This document shows positions 33,802-42,326 of a stretch of DNA of 43,102 nucleotides, one piece after another. The notes below the pieces were generated by a model that saw nothing but the letters and a program-made list of their open reading frames with translations, had not been told where the DNA came from and searched no databases. Origin of the DNA: SIG701 sp045577175 (lineage in GTDB: Bacteria > Bacillota > Clostridia > Oscillospirales > CAG-272). The stretch spans positions 1-43,102 of the forward strand of contig JAZNHT010000051.1 in the NCBI GenBank assembly GCA_045577175.1, in the 5' to 3' direction. A program made the translations under genes and the position numbers. The first letter of the stretch is position 1, and the number at the start of each line of letters is the position of its first letter.

Positions 33802-33842
33802 ACGTTTTCTCCCAATCTATATTCATCAAATTTTTAACAAAG

Positions 33843-35096
33843 TTATGCTTCGGGCAGGATTGTGCCGTCGCTGTACGCGATTTTGCCGCCGACAGCGGTC
33901 AGTCTGCACCGTCCCTGCACCTGCCATCCGCTAAACGGCGTGCTCTTGCCCATCGAGACAAAATCGGCAGGATCGATCTCATACGCCTCACGCGGATCGA
34001 ATACGGTGAAGTATCCGTTTGTGAGTCCGCCTTTGATGCCGAAGCGCGCTCCGGGATTTTCGCTCATCAAGGCGATCAGCTTTTCCATCGTAATCACGCC
34101 CTCTTTCACGAGGTATGTGTACAGAAGCGGCAGAGCCGTTTCAAGCCCGACGATGCCCATGTTTGAGCCGCGCAGACCTTTCGATTTTTCCTCAGCCGAG
34201 TGCGGTGCGTGGTCGGTCGCGATCATGTCGATCGTGCCGTCGCAGATGCCCTCGAGAAGTGCGTCCCGATCTGCCTCGGATCGAAGCGGGGGATTCATTT
34301 TGAAGCGTCCCTCATCCTTGAGCATTCCGTCATGCATGAGCAGATAATGCGGTGCGGTCTCGCACGTTACGTCCACACCGGCAGCCTTTGCCTCGCGGAT
34401 CAGTGCGACGCTCTCTTTTGTGGAGATGTGGCAGACGTGGTATGCGCATCCCGTTTTTGCGGCAAGCGCAAGATCGCGTTTGATCTGTCCCCATTCGCTC
34501 TCCGAGCAGATGCCGGGGAAGCCGTGCGCTTTCGCATACGCGCCGTCGTGGATGCAGCCTCCGCGGAGCAGATCGTTCACCTCGCAGTGCGCGGCGATGA
34601 TCTTTCCGAGCGATTTCGCTTTCTTCATCGCGGCGAGCATCATCTCCTCATTCTGCACGCCCCGTCCGTCATCCGAAAAGGCGATGACGCGTGAGAAAAG
34701 CGTTTCCATGTCGGAAAGCTCCTTGCCCATCTCCCCGACGGTGATTGCCCCGTACGGGTACACATCCACCTTCGCTCCGTCGTGGATCAGCTTTTCCTGT
34801 ACGGCAAGATGCTCGTCCGAGTCGGGCACGGGGGAGAGATTCGGCATCGCGCATACGGCGCCGTATCCTCCGCGTGCGGCGGCGGCAGTGCCCGTCGCAA
34901 TCGTCTCTTTATAAGAAAATCCCGGCTCACGGAGATGTACATGGACATCCGTTAAGCTGGGAAAAACAAAACAGAACGCTGTGTTGAGGGCAGCGTGATC
35001 GGTATTCGGATTTTGTATAGAGGGACACGTGCCGTCGGTGAGAAAAGAGACTTTTTCTTTCCCGATGACTGTTCCGTCTGTAAATGTAACTTTCAT
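33843..35096 (-). CDS. pyrC: Dihydroorotase
   Basis: PyrC closes carbamoyl aspartate to dihydroorotate. The 417-residue class I enzyme has TDVHVHLREPG (metal ligands His52 and His54), CAMPNLSPVPDS, the AHCE and CHISTKES histidines, and MIATDHAPHSAEEK. The ATG at 35096 follows GGAGGAAG. It is the first gene of the operon, behind a structured leader. It ends 41 bp before carB. Confidence 0.94.
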   Translation of the reverse strand: MKVTFTDGTVIGKEKVSFLTDGTCPSIQNPNTDHAALNTAFCFVFPSLTDVHVHLREPGFSYKETIATGTAAAARGGYGAVCAMPNLSPVPDSDEHLAVQEKLIHDGAKVDVYPYGAITVGEMGKELSDMETLFSRVIAFSDDGRGVQNEEMMLAAMKKAKSLGKIIAAHCEVNDLLRGGCIHDGAYAKAHGFPGICSESEWGQIKRDLALAAKTGCAYHVCHISTKESVALIREAKAAGVDVTCETAPHYLLMHDGMLKDEGRFKMNPPLRSEADRDALLEGICDGTIDMIATDHAPHSAEEKSKGLRGSNMGIVGLETALPLLYTYLVKEGVITMEKLIALMSENPGARFGIKGGLTNGYFTVFDPREAYEIDPADFVSMGKSTPFSGWQVQGRCRLTAVGGKIAYSDGTILPEA

Positions 35097-35223
35097 ACTT
35101 CCTCCGCTGTGAAATGCTTCGCCTGGGCAAGGAAGACACACTTACAAAGACGGCGGTGCGCCGTCTGATTTATGCCTGTCAAACCTTGCCGGTCTCTCTG
35201 TACCGCTTAAAGATTTGCTTAAT
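35097..35223 (-). promoter_or_regulatory. Candidate PyrR-responsive leader of the pyr operon
   Basis: The leader of about 127 bases holds, in order on the minus strand, a hairpin at 35184-35212 with CAGAGAG in the loop between GCGGT and ACCGG, flanked by CTTTAA and CAAGG. This closely matches the PyrR-binding loops of Firmicutes. An 8-bp stem-loop with a three-base loop follows (35148-35166), with only a short U stretch. The 5' strand of the first hairpin (GCGGT) can pair with ACCGC in the second. GGCAAGG in the first can pair with CCTTGCC at 35126-35132. The usual mechanism is UMP-PyrR-dependent termination. Because the U run is poor, control of translation is an alternative. Confidence 0.75.
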
Positions 35224-35229
35224 CGATAT

Positions 35230-35258
35230 ATTATATAATATTTTACGAGGTTTGTCAA
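35230..35258 (-). promoter_or_regulatory. pyr operon promoter
   Basis: On the minus strand TTGACA (35253-35258), a 17-bp spacer and TATAAT (35230-35235), a perfect consensus, setting the leader start near 35223. Confidence 0.9.
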
Positions 35259-35302
35259 GACGGTCGGTGACGAAAAGGGCAAATTTCCGCGCACCGTTTC
35301 CG

Positions 35303-36394
35303 TCAGTTTTTACAAAAGCGATCGGGCACGGCGTACAGCATCAGATCCCATGCAGGCACGCACGGAACACGGCGCAGATAGAATCTGTACCCGTCATATT
35401 TTGTTGAAATTGACAAGGGCAGGGCGAAAAGATCCTCTGTGCGGTGATAGAGGGATACAGCCAGAACCGGCTTGTCACGCGAGATTACCCCGTGCGCACC
35501 GGCAAGTGCGCGTGCCTCCGCGCCCTCCACGTCCAGCTTTATCAGATCCACGGACATCCCGCCCGCGATCCGATCGACCGTGTCGGCAGGGACCTCCACT
35601 GTTTTCGCGCGCTTATTCGTGCCGTCTGCGCCTGCACCGCGGCTTGCCGAGGCGGAATACGTCAGCATATCGGGCGTATCCCAAAGCGCGGCGTGCACGG
35701 GACGCACGACTCCGCCTGTTGTTTCGGCGTAGTCGGTCAGCTTTTTCACCGTGCGTGCGTCTGCCTCCACGGCGATGATTTCTGTAATGTTCGGGCACGC
35801 GCGGCGGATCATCTCCGCCGTGTCACCCTTGAATGCGCCGCCGTCGAGTGCCGTGCGGATTTTTGCCGTATCTGCAAGCGCGGACAGAGACGCGCCTGCC
35901 TCCTCCGTGCGTGTGAGATGGATGAGCTTGCCCGTCAGCCGATACAAAAGCATATCGGCAAACAAAAGGCGTGACTGTTCATCCGCAAGCAGGGCAACCG
36001 TGTCCGCAATCTCTTTTTTATGCGCGAGATAATAATCATAGGTAAAGACCTCGCCGCCGATCAGCGGTACGTCGGGGAGCACGGTATCATGACGCGCGGC
36101 GAGTGCGTACATTCGGTCAATTACATCGGGCAGGGTCGAGCCGAACGAGATGAGAATCACAATATCCTCCCCGAAACGGGCGAGAATATCTTCATACGGT
36201 TCCACAGGCATCCCACGGAACGTGCGGCTTCTTACAAATCCGCTGCTGGCGAAAACGCCGTCGGGGGTGCGCCCGATTCTCGCAAGCTGATCGATGATCT
36301 TGTCCGCGCCGTTGCCCGTGCCGTACAGGATAATCGGACGGGGATCGTTACGCAGACGCTCCCATAAGGTGTCCTCCCGTCGGATACCGATCAT
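35303..36394 (-). CDS. FkbM-family methyltransferase with N-terminal Rossmann domain
   Basis: The 363-residue protein has an N-terminal dinucleotide-binding-like segment (ILYGTGNGADKIIDQLARIG, then ILISFGST) over about residues 1-110, and a C-terminal FkbM methyltransferase (about 185-345): ALDGGAFKGDTAEMI, EADARTVKKL, VDLIKLDVEGAEARALAGA, and KPVLAVSLYHR. FkbM enzymes methylate sugar or polyketide hydroxyl groups with S-adenosylmethionine. It overlaps the amidohydrolase by ATGA and is the second gene of that pair. The acceptor is unknown; a surface sugar is plausible. The stop codon lies near the pyr promoter, with only about 45 bp between. Confidence 0.82.
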   Translation of the reverse strand: MIGIRREDTLWERLRNDPRPIILYGTGNGADKIIDQLARIGRTPDGVFASSGFVRSRTFRGMPVEPYEDILARFGEDIVILISFGSTLPDVIDRMYALAARHDTVLPDVPLIGGEVFTYDYYLAHKKEIADTVALLADEQSRLLFADMLLYRLTGKLIHLTRTEEAGASLSALADTAKIRTALDGGAFKGDTAEMIRRACPNITEIIAVEADARTVKKLTDYAETTGGVVRPVHAALWDTPDMLTYSASASRGAGADGTNKRAKTVEVPADTVDRIAGGMSVDLIKLDVEGAEARALAGAHGVISRDKPVLAVSLYHRTEDLFALPLSISTKYDGYRFYLRRVPCVPAWDLMLYAVPDRFCKN

Positions 36395-37227
36395 GCCTTG
36401 TCCTCAAGATGCAGAAAGCGGATCGCGTTGCTCCAAAGAATATCCTCGCGGTGCTCCTCGGGGATGGAAAGACGGTCAAAAAGTGCGAGCTCCGATGCCG
36501 GATTCATCACGGGATAATCCGTGCCGAACATCACGCGGTCATAGCCGAGTGCGGCGATTGTGCGCGATGCCTCCTCGGGGGTAAGATACCAGAGCGAGGA
36601 GGACGTGTCATACCACACGCGCTCATGTCCGGCGAGGTATTCAATCGCTTCCTCGGATGCCTTGTATCCGCCGAGGTGTGCCGCGACAACCTCCAGCTTC
36701 GGGAACATGTCCAGCACGCGGCGGAGCTTTTTCGGCTCGGAGAAGCGGTACTGCGGACGGTTATCGCCGATATGGAAATAGACAGGCATTCTGCCCTCGA
36801 CGATCTCGTACAGGCGGAGCATTTTCGGATCGTCAATGTCGATCCCCTGAATATCGGGGTGAATCTTCACGCCGCACAGACCGAGCTTTTCCACGCGGTC
36901 GATCTCGGAGGCGAAATCGGGAAAATCCTGATGCATACCGGCAAAGCCGACGGTCAGAAATCCCTCCGCGCGGGATTTTTCTGCAAGCGCGGCGATACAG
37001 TCATTGACCTTTGGCACCTGATGCGCGTTCGTCGCAACGGAGAAAAGCAGAAATCCTTTCACGTTGTTTTCGGGTGCCTGCCTGGAAAGATCGGCATACG
37101 TGCCCAATCCCTCCGGCACAAAATCGTAAAACGCACCGAGGTTGGTGACCGCTTTCTCCGCAATCGCCTCAGGATACGTGTGTGTATGGATGTCAAATAC
37201 TTTCTTTGGGATGTTTTGTTTGTCCAT
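36391..37227 (-). CDS. Amidohydrolase, TIM-barrel metal-dependent hydrolase
   Basis: A 278-residue protein of the amidohydrolase-2 family: FDIHTHTYPE (H-x-H), GVKIHPDIQGIDIDD, VYFHIGDN, VVAAHLGGYKASEEAIEYL and VMFGTDYPVMNP with the conserved Asp. The ATG at 37227 has an AGAGG ribosome binding site; the long open frame upstream runs over the divergent gene. Family members include decarboxylases and lactonases, and the substrate cannot be told. It is first in an operon with the FkbM gene. Confidence 0.85.
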   Translation of the reverse strand: MDKQNIPKKVFDIHTHTYPEAIAEKAVTNLGAFYDFVPEGLGTYADLSRQAPENNVKGFLLFSVATNAHQVPKVNDCIAALAEKSRAEGFLTVGFAGMHQDFPDFASEIDRVEKLGLCGVKIHPDIQGIDIDDPKMLRLYEIVEGRMPVYFHIGDNRPQYRFSEPKKLRRVLDMFPKLEVVAAHLGGYKASEEAIEYLAGHERVWYDTSSSLWYLTPEEASRTIAALGYDRVMFGTDYPVMNPASELALFDRLSIPEEHREDILWSNAIRFLHLEDKA

Positions 37228-37237
37228 GGGATGCCTC

Positions 37238-37266
37238 TTGATTTTTGAAAAATATTGTGTTATACT
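37238..37266 (+). promoter_or_regulatory. Promoter of the small membrane-anchored protein gene
   Basis: TTGATT (37238-37243), a 17-bp spacer and TATACT (37261-37266) with a TG before the -10 box. It starts 10 bp from the divergent amidohydrolase start codon, so the two promoters must overlap. Confidence 0.7.
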
Positions 37267-37297
37267 GATTTTACAGTCAGGAAAGGGGGACAAATCT

Positions 37298-37786
37298 TTG
37301 AAACGTGAAATTCCGCCGGAGGAGCGGCGTGTCGTGTCGCGGCGAAAGAAGATCACGATTCTTGCCGTGTTCGTGATCGGACTCCTTTTGATTCTTTGGT
37401 TCAAGCTGCCGTTTGAGAGGACGTATACCGCCTCGCTCGTGCGATCGGGCGCGGAAGAATCCCCTCTGTACGGGCAAACGGTGGATGTCACCGTGCACGT
37501 CCGTGTACAGCGGTATTTCCTGCGATCCCCCACGCATAGCGGCACGGTCACCGTGGAAGGGGACACGTATTCTACCGTCGGCGGCAATACGGTGCCGACG
37601 TATACGCTGTCAGGCGCTTTTGAAAACACGGATTCCTTCACGATTGTCTGCTCCGAATGGCAGGGGAACTACCTGCGAACAAGGTGTGTTGCACAAATTG
37701 AGGACGGGCAGATTGTTGAGGTATATCTGCGCGATAAAACGGATGCGTTTGCCGGACGGTACATTCCGGCAGACAGCTCACGGTAA
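37298..37786 (+). CDS. Small membrane-anchored exported protein, unknown function
   Basis: I place the start at TTG 37298, with GGGGG eight bases upstream; the ATG further up lies in the amidohydrolase and its promoter. The 162-residue product has a positively charged N-terminus, one membrane segment (about 24-41) and a beta-rich outer domain (TYTASLVRSG, VDVTVHVRVQRYF, SGTVTVEGDTYSTVG, GQIVEVYLRD). I know no family for it. The HIT gene follows after 24 bp and is probably cotranscribed. Confidence 0.7.
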   Translation: MKREIPPEERRVVSRRKKITILAVFVIGLLLILWFKLPFERTYTASLVRSGAEESPLYGQTVDVTVHVRVQRYFLRSPTHSGTVTVEGDTYSTVGGNTVPTYTLSGAFENTDSFTIVCSEWQGNYLRTRCVAQIEDGQIVEVYLRDKTDAFAGRYIPADSSR

Positions 37787-37810
37787 ATTTTTCTCATAAG
37801 GAGATTTTTT

Positions 37811-38149
37811 ATGGACTGCATTTTTTGTATGATTCTCGAAGGGAAGATCCCCTCAAACAAGGTGTACGAGGACGAGAAGATTCTCGCCTTCCGCGACATC
37901 AATCCCGAAGCGAAGGTGCACGTGCTTGTGATTCCGAAGATCCACATCCCGTCGATGGATGCGGTGACGGCGGAGAACAGCGCGTATGTCACGCACATTT
38001 TTGAAAAGATCCCCATGATCGCGAAGGAAGCAGGGGCGACGGACGGCTACCGCGTGATTTCCAACTGCGGTCCCGATGCCGCACAGTCCGTGCCGCATCT
38101 GCACTTCCACATCCTCGGCGGCGAGGAGCTGCCTGCGCATATCGTCTGA
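37811..38149 (+). CDS. HIT-family (HINT-like) nucleotide-binding protein
   Basis: The 112-residue protein is a complete HIT domain: CIFCMILEGKIPS at the start with a Cys pair, DINPEAKVHVLVIPKIHI, and the active-site array PHLHFHILGG (His96, His98, His100). HINT proteins hydrolyse purine nucleoside phosphoramidates and related conjugates. A ribosome binding site AAGGAG precedes the start. The gene ends in a strong terminator. Confidence 0.93.
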   Translation: MDCIFCMILEGKIPSNKVYEDEKILAFRDINPEAKVHVLVIPKIHIPSMDAVTAENSAYVTHIFEKIPMIAKEAGATDGYRVISNCGPDAAQSVPHLHFHILGGEELPAHIV

Positions 38150-38160
38150 GTGAATCCAAG

Positions 38161-38188
38161 AAAACGCCTCCCGCAGGAGGCGTTTTTT
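38161..38188. terminator. Convergent terminator, HIT and aspartate kinase genes
   Basis: AACGCCTCC (38163-38171) pairs with GGAGGCGTT (38176-38184) around CGCA, with A and T runs outside, between convergent genes. Confidence 0.88.
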
Positions 38189-38189
38189 C

Positions 38190-39530
38190 TTATTTCTGGA
38201 GTTCCGCGTAGATTGCCTTCTGTGCGCGCTCGAAATCCTTCGCGTCCACACCGATGATGATGTTGAACTCGCTCGATCCCTGATCGATCATGCGGATGTT
38301 GATGTCCGCCTCGGCGCACGCCTTGAACAGCTTTGCAGCCGTACCCTTCGCCTTGACCATACCGCGGCCGACGACGGCAATCAGTGCCAAACCGTCCTCG
38401 ATATTGATGACCTCAGGCTCGCATACGCGGCAGATTTCGTCAATGATGCGCTGACGGCAGGAAGCAATGTCGTTCGTGTTTACGATAATGGACATCGTAT
38501 CAATGCCGGAGGGGAAATGCTCAAAGGAGACCCCGAGTCTCTCAAGCACCTCAAGCACGCGCCGTCCGAAGCCGAGCTCGGCGTTCATCATGTCCTTTTC
38601 AATGTTGAGAACGGAGAAGCCGACCTTTCCTGCGATACCCGTAACGACGCTGGAGAGATCGTCCGTCGTCGGAACGATCATCGTGCCGGGGGCCTCGGGC
38701 GCGTTTGTATTTTTAATGTTGATCGGAATACCGGCGAAGCGGACAGGGAAGATCGCGTCCTGATGCAGGACGGTTGCACCCATATAGGAAAGCTCGCGCA
38801 GCTCCTTGTATGTGATTACGTTGATGACGCTCGGATTGTCAATGATTCTCGGGTCTGCCATAAGGAAGCCGGAAACGTCCGTCCAGTTCTCGTAAAGAAC
38901 AGCACCGCACGCACGGGCAACGATCGATCCTGTAATATCGGAGCCGCCGCGGGAGAACGTCTTGACCGTGCCGTTCGGCATAGAGCCGTAGAAGCCGGGG
39001 ATGACGGCGCGCTCGTGACGCTTCAGCGTCTCGGCCATGATCGTGTTCGTCAGCTCGCTGTCAAAAGAGCCGTTGTCGGAGAAGCGGATGACGCTGACCG
39101 CATCAATGAAATCGTAGCCGAGGTATTTTGCGAGGATCACACCGTTCAGATACTCACCGCGGGAAGCGGCATAGTCACGTCCGGCATGGTGTGCGATCGA
39201 GCTTTCGATCATCTCGTACTCCGCGGACAGATCGAGATCCAGTCCGAGCCCCTCAATAATCAGCTCGTAACGCTCGCGTACACGGGCAAAAACTTCCTTC
39301 AGTGCCGCGCGGTCGGCGGATACCTCATAGCATTTGTAGAGGAGGTCGGTGACCTTGTCATCGTCCTTAAAACGCTTGCCCGGTGCGGAGGGGATGACGT
39401 AGCGGCGGCAGTCCTCACCGCGCACGATGTCCGCAACCATGCGGAAATGCTCGGCGTCGGCAAGGGAGGAGCCGCCGAATTTTACAACTTTTACGGCATC
39501 CTTGGCGGATGCAAGATTCTGTGAAGCCAA
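38190..39530 (-). CDS. Aspartate kinase
   Basis: The enzyme phosphorylates aspartate at the start of lysine, threonine and methionine synthesis. The 446-residue protein has KVVKFGGSSLADAEHF, the GFYGSMPNGTVKTFSRGGSDITGSIVA substrate loop, ENWTDVSGFLMADPR, and two C-terminal ACT domains (about 300-446: FSVLNIEKDMMNAELGFGRRVLEVL and IAVVGRGMVKAKGTAAKLFKACAEADINIRMIDQGSSEFNIIIGV) that normally sense end products. The start is TTG at 39530, with AGGAG nine bases upstream. It is monocistronic. The leader is only about 45 bases, too short for a lysine riboswitch, so control is probably at the enzyme. Confidence 0.94.
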   Translation of the reverse strand: MASQNLASAKDAVKVVKFGGSSLADAEHFRMVADIVRGEDCRRYVIPSAPGKRFKDDDKVTDLLYKCYEVSADRAALKEVFARVRERYELIIEGLGLDLDLSAEYEMIESSIAHHAGRDYAASRGEYLNGVILAKYLGYDFIDAVSVIRFSDNGSFDSELTNTIMAETLKRHERAVIPGFYGSMPNGTVKTFSRGGSDITGSIVARACGAVLYENWTDVSGFLMADPRIIDNPSVINVITYKELRELSYMGATVLHQDAIFPVRFAGIPINIKNTNAPEAPGTMIVPTTDDLSSVVTGIAGKVGFSVLNIEKDMMNAELGFGRRVLEVLERLGVSFEHFPSGIDTMSIIVNTNDIASCRQRIIDEICRVCEPEVINIEDGLALIAVVGRGMVKAKGTAAKLFKACAEADINIRMIDQGSSEFNIIIGVDAKDFERAQKAIYAELQK

Positions 39531-39579
39531 TGCAGTATTCTCCTGTCAGTTTCCGTGAATTTATAAATCTACACCATAT

Positions 39580-39608
39580 ATTATATGGATAAATCAGGTG
39601 TTTGTCAA
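39580..39608 (-). promoter_or_regulatory. Aspartate kinase promoter
   Basis: On the minus strand TTGACA (39603-39608), a 17-bp spacer and TATAAT (39580-39585), a perfect consensus. Confidence 0.88.
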
Positions 39609-39700
39609 CGGCACTTTTCGATAAAATATTCCTTCTCAGCGAAAAAATATCGTTTGATTGCACAATTTGTACTCTCTGCGCACTTTTTTCGCCGCAAAAA

Positions 39701-39729
39701 TTGACACGGAGCCGATTCTGTATTATAAT
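39701..39729 (+). promoter_or_regulatory. Promoter of the DUF1015 gene
   Basis: TTGACA (39701-39706), a 17-bp spacer and TATAAT (39724-39729), a perfect consensus, 28 bp before the start. It lies about 92 bp from the divergent aspartate kinase promoter. Confidence 0.88.
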
Positions 39730-39756
39730 AGAGTATCACAGAAATGAGGTGCTGTT

Positions 39757-40995
39757 ATGTCTGCAAAAACGATATTTTCCGCGGCGGAATTTCTCCTGCC
39801 GCCGTATGAGGCAAAAGATCCCGCATGGGAAAAGTGGGCGGTAATCGCCGTCGATCAGTTTACATCCGAGCCGTCCTATTGGGAGGCTGCCGAAGCGACT
39901 GCCAAGGATGCGCCGAGCGCGCTGCATCTCGTCTTGCCCGAGGCGTATCTGGAAACGGAAAAGGAAGCCCTCCGCAATGCGGAAATCAAGACCGCCATGG
40001 CACGGATGAAGGAAGGCTTTCTGAAGGAGTACGCCGACAGCATTCTGTATCTGGAGCGCACGCTTCCCGACGGACGTGTGCGCCGCGGTCTTGTCGGTCA
40101 GATCGATCTGGAAAAGTACGATTACGCAAAAGGCTCGACGCCTGCCGTCCGTGCGACGGAGGCAACGGTTCTTGAAAGAATCCCGCCGCGCGTGGCGATC
40201 CGCTCCGCCGCACCGCTGGAGCTGCCGCATGTTATGCTCCTTCTGAACGATACGGACGGGCTGATGGCATCTGTGGCAGAGAGCTCCGCCACATACACCT
40301 GCCTGTACGATTTTGATCTTATGCTCGATGGCGGTCATGCCAAGGGTTACCGCATCACGGGCGACGCGCTTGCTGCCGTTCTCAAAAAGATCGCTTCCTA
40401 TGAATCCTCCCGTGCGGACGGATTTGTGTACGCGGTCGGTGACGGTAACCACTCGCTCGCCGCCGCCAAGGCACACTACGAGAATATCAAGGCAAAAGAG
40501 GGAAGCGCCGCCGCGGATCATCCTGCGCGGTATGCGCTCGTTGAGCTTGTCGCGCTGGAGGACGAAGCGCTTGATTTTGAGCCGATCTACCGTGTTGTGG
40601 AGGCAGAGGATACCGCCGATTTTCTCAAAGCACTCGGTGCGATCACGAAATCGGGCGAGGGAGAGCAGACTGTCCGCGTGCTGACCGCAGATTCGGATGA
40701 AACGGTATCCTTTACCGCACCTGCGCACGCGCTCACCGTCGGTACGCTCCAGATTTTCATCGATGATTACATCGCCGCACATCCCGGCGTGAAGTGCGAT
40801 TACATCCACGACGAAGCATCGCTCGCCGCCTTAGCCAAGCGCAAAGGCTCCGTCGGATTCCTCTTTGACGGCATGGCGAAGGAGGAGCTGTTCCCGTATG
40901 TGTCGGCGCACGGCACACTGCCGCGCAAGACGTTCTCCATGGGCGAGGCGCGCAGTAAGCGTTACTACATCGAAGCGAGACGGATTGTAAAATAA
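39757..40995 (+). CDS. DUF1015-family protein
   Basis: The 412-residue cytosolic protein has the marks of this conserved, poorly characterised family: VIAVDQFTSEPSYWEAAE near the N-terminus, YLERTLPDGRVRRGLVGQIDLEKYDY, YAVGDGNHSLAAAKAHYENIK (the family Asp-Gly-x-His segment), HPARYALVELVALEDEAL, and VGFLFDGMAKEELFPYVSAHGTLPRKTFSM. The last segment is usual for the family and can bind a phosphate-like ligand. GAGGTG precedes the ATG. It stands alone between two strong control signals. Confidence 0.9.
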   Translation: MSAKTIFSAAEFLLPPYEAKDPAWEKWAVIAVDQFTSEPSYWEAAEATAKDAPSALHLVLPEAYLETEKEALRNAEIKTAMARMKEGFLKEYADSILYLERTLPDGRVRRGLVGQIDLEKYDYAKGSTPAVRATEATVLERIPPRVAIRSAAPLELPHVMLLLNDTDGLMASVAESSATYTCLYDFDLMLDGGHAKGYRITGDALAAVLKKIASYESSRADGFVYAVGDGNHSLAAAKAHYENIKAKEGSAAADHPARYALVELVALEDEALDFEPIYRVVEAEDTADFLKALGAITKSGEGEQTVRVLTADSDETVSFTAPAHALTVGTLQIFIDDYIAAHPGVKCDYIHDEASLAALAKRKGSVGFLFDGMAKEELFPYVSAHGTLPRKTFSMGEARSKRYYIEARRIVK

Positions 40996-40999
40996 AATC

Positions 41000-41031
41000 A
41001 AAAGCGAGAAACCCTTCGGTTTCTCGCTTTT
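41000..41031. terminator. Convergent terminator, DUF1015 and acyltransferase genes
   Basis: AAAAGCGAGAAACC (41000-41013) pairs perfectly with GGTTTCTCGCTTTT (41018-41031) around CTTC, so it works in both directions. Confidence 0.9.
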
Positions 41032-41033
41032 CT

Positions 41034-42125
41034 TTATAACTTCCACAGCCTGTTTACAAAGGGGATTTTCAGCATGATGAACGTGATCCCACCCGACAGC
41101 AGAATGGCGATTACGGCAATCACCGGTACGGACAGAATCGGCGCAAACGACAGCGGATGCAGATTGAGGAGCGTTTCCAGCTTGTCCAGAATAAACGGAT
41201 GAATAAGATAGATGCCGAGCGTCAGAGAAGCGAGCGTTCCCACGAGCGCGGACGCTTTCGGAGAGGATAGGCGGTCGGGCTTCATGCTTTGTGTGAGCGA
41301 GAAAAGAAGCACTGCTTCCGCAAAGACAGGCAACGAGAAGAAGCTGTAGAGCATTTCCTGTGCATCCCCACGCAGATATGCGAAAAGCGTATCGACTCCG
41401 GCTGCAAGCAAAACGGTACCGACAAAACAGAGTAGCGCGATGCTCCGCTTGATGCGGAGCGGCTTTATATTTGCCAAATAATATCCGAGGATCATGTATC
41501 CGGCATACTGTGTCAATTCCACCTTCGGGGTAGACATAACGGTTTGCACTATGCCTATATCGTAGCACAGTATCTTTACGGTGGCGCGAAGAATTTGCAG
41601 AACGAAAAACGCGCCGAGAAAATACCGTGTGAATTTTCCGTTTTCAAAATGTATGATCGCATACAGAACCGGCTGAAGTATGTACAATCCGATAAGCGTC
41701 GGGATATACCACAGGTGGTAGTGACTCTTGACACTCAGCCCGATCAGCGAGAGAGGGGACGTTTGAAAAAGGGAAGTCCAACCGATCGTGTTCAGTGCAT
41801 AAAAGCACGACCAGACTACGTAAATGATGCCAAGCGGCAGTATTTTTTGCAAATACAGCTTTTTCAGCGGAATATCCTTCCGCAGAAGAAACGCACCGCT
41901 GAGCATGAAAAACAAGGGCACGGCACTGCGGCAGAAGCTGTTGTATAGATGCATACTGAGCCATGCAAAGCCGGTGTGCGGAGCTATATACCATTTGCTG
42001 CTTGCCGTGTGGAGAAGCACAACCATGCAGGCTGCGGTGATGCGGAGAAGATCGTAGCGGACATCGCGCTTGGAAACTGTATCGACAGTGCCGATCGGCT
42101 TTTCGGCAGTCAGCGTATTCGGCAT
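41034..42125 (-). CDS. Membrane acyltransferase (acyltransferase-3 family)
   Basis: A 363-residue integral membrane protein with about ten segments. The N-terminal RYDLLRITAACMVVLLHTASS carries the conserved Arg and the catalytic-type His; CRSAVPLFFMLSGAFLL, SHYHLWYIPTLIGLYIL and LGIYLIHPFILD follow the family pattern. Members move acetyl or other acyl groups onto surface sugars or peptides. It has its own promoter and no glycan genes beside it, so the acceptor is unknown. Confidence 0.9.
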   Translation of the reverse strand: MPNTLTAEKPIGTVDTVSKRDVRYDLLRITAACMVVLLHTASSKWYIAPHTGFAWLSMHLYNSFCRSAVPLFFMLSGAFLLRKDIPLKKLYLQKILPLGIIYVVWSCFYALNTIGWTSLFQTSPLSLIGLSVKSHYHLWYIPTLIGLYILQPVLYAIIHFENGKFTRYFLGAFFVLQILRATVKILCYDIGIVQTVMSTPKVELTQYAGYMILGYYLANIKPLRIKRSIALLCFVGTVLLAAGVDTLFAYLRGDAQEMLYSFFSLPVFAEAVLLFSLTQSMKPDRLSSPKASALVGTLASLTLGIYLIHPFILDKLETLLNLHPLSFAPILSVPVIAVIAILLSGGITFIMLKIPFVNRLWKL

Positions 42126-42171
42126 GGGTGCACCTCCTTTTTCAGCATTTCATAATACGTATCTAATCGAC

Positions 42172-42200
42172 ATTATAGCACATAAATGTGAATTTGTCTA
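42172..42200 (-). promoter_or_regulatory. Acyltransferase promoter
   Basis: On the minus strand TAGACA (42195-42200), a 17-bp spacer and TATAAT (42172-42177), about 47 bp before the start. Confidence 0.8.
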
Positions 42201-42249
42201 CCGAAATTTCTTTTTTGTTGCCGTAGTGGAGTTTTTTGTGACCTGTTTC

Positions 42250-42278
42250 TTGAAAATTTCCCATACTTATGGTATACT
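42250..42278 (+). promoter_or_regulatory. Promoter of the MazG-like gene
   Basis: TTGAAA (42250-42255), a 17-bp spacer and TATACT (42273-42278), about 48 bp before the start. Confidence 0.78.
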
Positions 42279-42326
42279 GAAAATAAGAAAACAGTTCGAG
42301 AACACTGAATTTGACGAGGTGCTATA

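Noticed and set aside
30808..33837. Plus-strand open frame of about 1000 codons opposite carB
   Set aside because: It is an exact shadow of carB: the overlapping minus-strand gene has all the motifs of a known enzyme, while this frame has no recognisable domain or ribosome binding site.
39531..39580. Lysine riboswitch before aspartate kinase
   Set aside because: The distance from the consensus promoter to the start codon is too short for that RNA, which is near 170 bases.
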